Origin: Oceanicola sp. S124
Lineage (GTDB): Bacteria > Pseudomonadota > Alphaproteobacteria > Rhodobacterales > Rhodobacteraceae
Direction of reading: 5' to 3'
DNA: 35,699 nt
Assembly (NCBI RefSeq): GCF_000220565.1
Contig: NZ_AFPM01000086.1
Span: 1-35,699, forward strand
The translations under genes and the position numbers were made by a program. Shown piece by piece: positions 33,595-35,699 of this stretch. The notes under the pieces were generated by a model that worked only from the letters and a program-made list of their open reading frames with translations, made no database searches and had not been told where the DNA came from. Within the stretch, counting starts at the first letter, position 1, and the number at the start of each line of letters is the position of its first letter.

Positions 33595-34062
33595 TCATTC
33601 CGGCAGGAAGGCATAGCGTTGCAGGGTGTCGGCCACGCAGGCCGGGCGCTCGCTTCCCTCGATCTCGACCGTGATGCGCACCTTGGTCTGCACCATGCGG
33701 TTGCCCAGATCCGTGGCCTCGGCGATCTCGCCCGACATCCGGATGCGGGACCCGACGGGCACCGGTGCCGGGAAACGCACCTTGTCCAGGCCATAGTTCA
33801 CGCCCCAGTCCAGATTGGTCGGCATGAACAGGTCCGGCAACACCATGTTGACCAGCGACAGGGTCAGGAACCCATGCGCGATGGTCTTGCCGAAGGGGCC
33901 CTTGGCGGCGCGCTCGGGATCGACATGCAGCCATTGGTGATCACCGGTCGCCTCGGCGAACATGTCGATGCGGGCCTGATCAATCTCGATCCAGTCGGTC
34001 GGTCCGAGTCGGGTGCCGATCGCGGCGATGACTTCGTCGGCGGAGGCAAAATTGAAGGTCAT
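33595..34062 (-). CDS. MaoC-like (R)-specific enoyl-CoA hydratase
   Basis: A 155-aa single-hotdog hydratase of the NodN/MaoC type. The diagnostic block is FAEATGDHQWLHVDPERAAKGPFGKTIAHGFLTLSLVNMVLPDLF, with the Asp-His catalytic pair in ATGDHQWLHVD. The start at 34062 (MTFNFASADEV, GAGGCGCGC upstream) is preferred to the earlier ATG at 34122, which would overlap ipdF. It adds water to a trans-2-enoyl-CoA and would pair with the (R)-hydroxyacyl-CoA type SDR at 17027. It follows ipdF by 7 bp and precedes dyad H, so it ends the echA20-ipdF operon. Confidence 0.85.
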   Translation of the reverse strand: MTFNFASADEVIAAIGTRLGPTDWIEIDQARIDMFAEATGDHQWLHVDPERAAKGPFGKTIAHGFLTLSLVNMVLPDLFMPTNLDWGVNYGLDKVRFPAPVPVGSRIRMSGEIAEATDLGNRMVQTKVRITVEIEGSERPACVADTLQRYAFLPE

Positions 34063-34069
34063 GCGCGCC

Positions 34070-34858
34070 TCATGCACGTTGGGAAGATACGGAAACGACT
34101 TCGCCCACCATGTAGGAGGCATAGTCGGAGGCGAGGAAGATGATCACGTTGGCCACTTCCCAGACCTCGGCTGCACGGCCAAAGGCTTCCTGAGCCGCCA
34201 GCGCCTTCAGCTGCTCTTCGGGGGCCGAGCGGGCAAGGAATTCATGCATCGCGATCGAAGGCGAGACGGCATTGATGCGCACGCCATGTTCGGCGGCCTC
34301 GACACCCGAGCAGCGGGTCAGCGCCATGACACCCGCCTTGGCGGCGGCGTAATGGGCCTGACCCTTCTGGGCGCGCCAGCCCAGCACCGAGGCATTGTTG
34401 ACGATGGCGCCAGCGCCGCGCGCGGTCATATGCGGCAGCATCGCGCGGGTCATGCGCATGGTGCCGGTCAGGGTGACGTCAAGAACGAGGTTCCATTCCT
34501 TGTCCTCCATCTCGGCCACCGGCTTCAGACCGCCAAGGCCTGCGTTGTTCACCAGCACATCAACCCCGCCGAGCGTCTCCTCGGCGGCGGCGACCAGCGC
34601 CTGCACCTGATCCTCGTCGGTGACATTGCAGAGCTTGCCCGAAACGGCACAATCGGGCGACAGCGTTTGAAGCTCCTCGACGGCGGTGGCAAGGCGGCCT
34701 TCATGGATGTCCGAGATCATGATGGCGCGGGCACCTTCCTCGACCGCGCGGCGCGCGGTGGCAAAGCCGATGCCCTTGCCGGCGGCGGCGGTGATCAGGA
34801 CCGAGCGGCCCTTCAGCAGGCCGTGGCCGGGCACGTAATCGGGAACGGTGATGCTCAT
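34070..34858 (-). CDS. ipdF: IpdF-like short-chain dehydrogenase/reductase
   Basis: A 262-aa SDR with the unusual cofactor motif TAAAGKGIG (about residues 23-31), VLVNNAGLGG, Ser157, Tyr170 and Lys174 (HYAAAKAGVMALTRCS). The runs VNNASVLGWRAQ, AKAGVMALTRCS, RINAVSPSIA and EVVSVSSQ, as well as the N-terminal GHGLLKG, match remembered mycobacterial KstR2-regulon SDR IpdF almost word for word. IpdF catalyses a keto/hydroxy step on the HIP-CoA ring system. It overlaps echA20 by 4 bp. I am confident of the pathway, less so of whether it is IpdF or its close paralogue. Confidence 0.82.
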   Translation of the reverse strand: MSITVPDYVPGHGLLKGRSVLITAAAGKGIGFATARRAVEEGARAIMISDIHEGRLATAVEELQTLSPDCAVSGKLCNVTDEDQVQALVAAAEETLGGVDVLVNNAGLGGLKPVAEMEDKEWNLVLDVTLTGTMRMTRAMLPHMTARGAGAIVNNASVLGWRAQKGQAHYAAAKAGVMALTRCSGVEAAEHGVRINAVSPSIAMHEFLARSAPEEQLKALAAQEAFGRAAEVWEVANVIIFLASDYASYMVGEVVSVSSQRA

Positions 34859-35628
34859 GTCTTGTCCTTCTTCGAAAAGTCGGCGGTCTTGCCGCCGTCA
34901 ACGAACGCGTCGCGCGTGGCCTGGGATTCGGCGGTCAGATAGGCTTGCGCAGTGAACCCCTGTTCCCAGCGGTAATCGCGTTCCAGATCGGTCGGTTCGA
35001 CGCCGTTCAGGCTTTCCTTGGCCAGCGCGATCATGGTCGGGCTTTTCGCCGCGATCTTCTCGGCCATCGCCATCGCCCGGTCACGCAGCGCCTCGGGGGC
35101 GACCACCTCGGCGATGGCGCCATGACGCGCGGCCTCGGCGGCGGTGATCGGTTCTCCGGTGTAATACATCTGGCGCACCAGTTGCAGCGGCAGCATCCGT
35201 TGCAGATGCGCGCCCGCGCCAAGCGCGCCCCGATCCACTTCGGGCACGCCCAGAGTGGCATTGTCGGCCAGCAGGATGATGTCGGCCGAGCCGCAGATGC
35301 CGATACCGCCGCCAAGGACATAGCCATGGGCGGCCGCGATCACAGGGGCGCGGCCCTTGTGAACGGCGCGGAAGGTGTCCCAGTTGCCCTTGTTCACGTC
35401 AATGATCTTGCCCGGCTCGGCCTGCAATTCCTTGATGTCGACCCCGGCGCAGAAACCGCGCCCCTCGGCGCGGATCACGATCACCCGGGTCTCGGGGTCG
35501 GCATGGGCGCGATCGATGGTCCGGGCCAGCAGGAACCAGCCCGCACTGTCCAGCGCGTTGACGGGCGGGTTGTCGATGACGATCTCGGCGATGTGCTTGT
35601 CGATCGTCAGGCGGATGGGCTCAGCCAT
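34855..35628 (-). CDS. echA20: EchA20-like ring-D hydrolase (crotonase fold)
   Basis: A 257-aa crotonase-family protein. Blocks IDNPPVNALDSAGWFLLA, VIVIRAEGRGFCAGVDIKELQ, GGGIGICGSADIILLADNATLGVPEVDRGALGAGAHLQRMLP and YRWEQGFTAQAYLT match remembered EchA20. EchA20 is the crotonase-fold enzyme that opens steroid ring D by hydrolysis of a β-diketone CoA ester in HIP degradation. The ATG at 35628 overlaps the stop of the truncated upstream gene by 8 bp; ribosome-binding GAGGAGG lies just before. The C-terminal KTADFSKKDKT tail is charged. It should act just before IpdAB. Confidence 0.86.
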   Translation of the reverse strand: MAEPIRLTIDKHIAEIVIDNPPVNALDSAGWFLLARTIDRAHADPETRVIVIRAEGRGFCAGVDIKELQAEPGKIIDVNKGNWDTFRAVHKGRAPVIAAAHGYVLGGGIGICGSADIILLADNATLGVPEVDRGALGAGAHLQRMLPLQLVRQMYYTGEPITAAEAARHGAIAEVVAPEALRDRAMAMAEKIAAKSPTMIALAKESLNGVEPTDLERDYRWEQGFTAQAYLTAESQATRDAFVDGGKTADFSKKDKT

Positions 35629-35699
35629 TGCGGGCCTCCTCGGTGGTAAGAGTTGTCAGGGCGTCGATCCGGGTGCGGGCCTCGGCCACGATGTCCGAG
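35621..35699 (-). CDS. C-terminal end of an unidentified gene cut by the window edge
   Basis: The last 25 codons read SDIVAEARTRIDALTTLTTEEARNG and a TGA that overlaps the echA20 start by 8 bp. Codon use and coupling show it is a real gene of the same operon. Too little is visible to identify it. In actinobacteria ipdC (a flavin-dependent oxidoreductase of HIP degradation) lies near ipdAB, and it would be the expected missing gene, but that is only a guess. Confidence 0.6.
   Translation of the reverse strand, partial: SDIVAEARTRIDALTTLTTEEARNG

Noticed and set aside
1-35699. tRNA, rRNA, CRISPR array or riboswitch
   Set aside because: No stretch with such features was recognised. The non-coding gaps are short and explained by dyads, hairpins or the IS relic.

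Overview
The window is high-GC, densely packed bacterial DNA. Gene style, SDR/Liv-transporter richness and the proteins themselves suggest an alphaproteobacterium, probably of the Rhodobacteraceae (Paracoccus-like). That placement is inference from gene style, not from a marker gene. No rRNA, tRNA or CRISPR array was seen.

The main content is a catabolic gene cluster of about 35 kb. Its core closely resembles the actinobacterial pathway for the last two steroid rings, i.e. breakdown of HIP (3aα-H-4α(3'-propanoate)-7aβ-methylhexahydro-1,5-indanedione). From remembered family sequences I recognise a FadD3-like HIP-CoA ligase (14422-15993), a FadA6-like thiolase (18535-19686), two adjacent FadE-type acyl-CoA dehydrogenases (19690-21901), the ring-C hydrolase pair IpdA/IpdB (31819-33512), an IpdF-like SDR (34070-34858) and an EchA20-like ring-D hydrolase (34855-35628). 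No genes for steroid rings A/B (KstD, KshAB, HsaACD) lie in the window. IpdC is also absent, unless it is the gene cut by the right edge.

Layout. 1-723: decayed IS5-family transposase carrying three copies of a short palindromic repeat. 918-5307 (+): oxidoreductase operon (GMC oxidase, aldo/keto reductase, epimerase-like, SDR). 5350-6894 (-): second acyl-CoA ligase, divergent from an SDR at 7023. 7919-14340 (+): Liv-type ABC importer with binding protein, DUF1330, two ATPases and a fused LivH-LivM permease, then two SDRs. 14422-15993 (-): fadD3, divergent from an SDR at 16161. 17027-22795 (-): enoyl-CoA hydratase, two acyl-CoA dehydrogenases, fadA6, a gamma-carbonic-anhydrase-fold protein and an SDR. 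22868-26784 (-): second Liv importer (LivH, fused LivM-LivG, LivF) and a hotdog thioesterase. 26893-29711 (-): thiolase, TIM-barrel protein, TetR repressor. 29961-30959 (+): LuxR-type regulator. 31047-33512 (-): ipdA, ipdB, SDR. 33595-35699 (-): MaoC-like hydratase, ipdF, echA20 and a truncated gene.

The most striking signal is a 20-bp dyad, CATCGTCY-N4-RGACKAHS. I find it in front of all seven catabolic/transport units (one copy serves each divergent pair) and as a weaker copy before the first operon: eight sites at 844, 6952, 7815, 16083, 22853, 26878, 29778 and 33570. It does not resemble the mycobacterial KstR/KstR2 operators as I recall them. The TetR protein encoded at 26893-27645 is the obvious candidate binder. 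One site lies just downstream of a recognisable promoter for the TetR operon itself, as expected for autorepression. This ties the GMC operon, both ligases, both importers and the HIP core into one proposed regulon for uptake and complete breakdown of a steroid-derived or related bicyclic acid.
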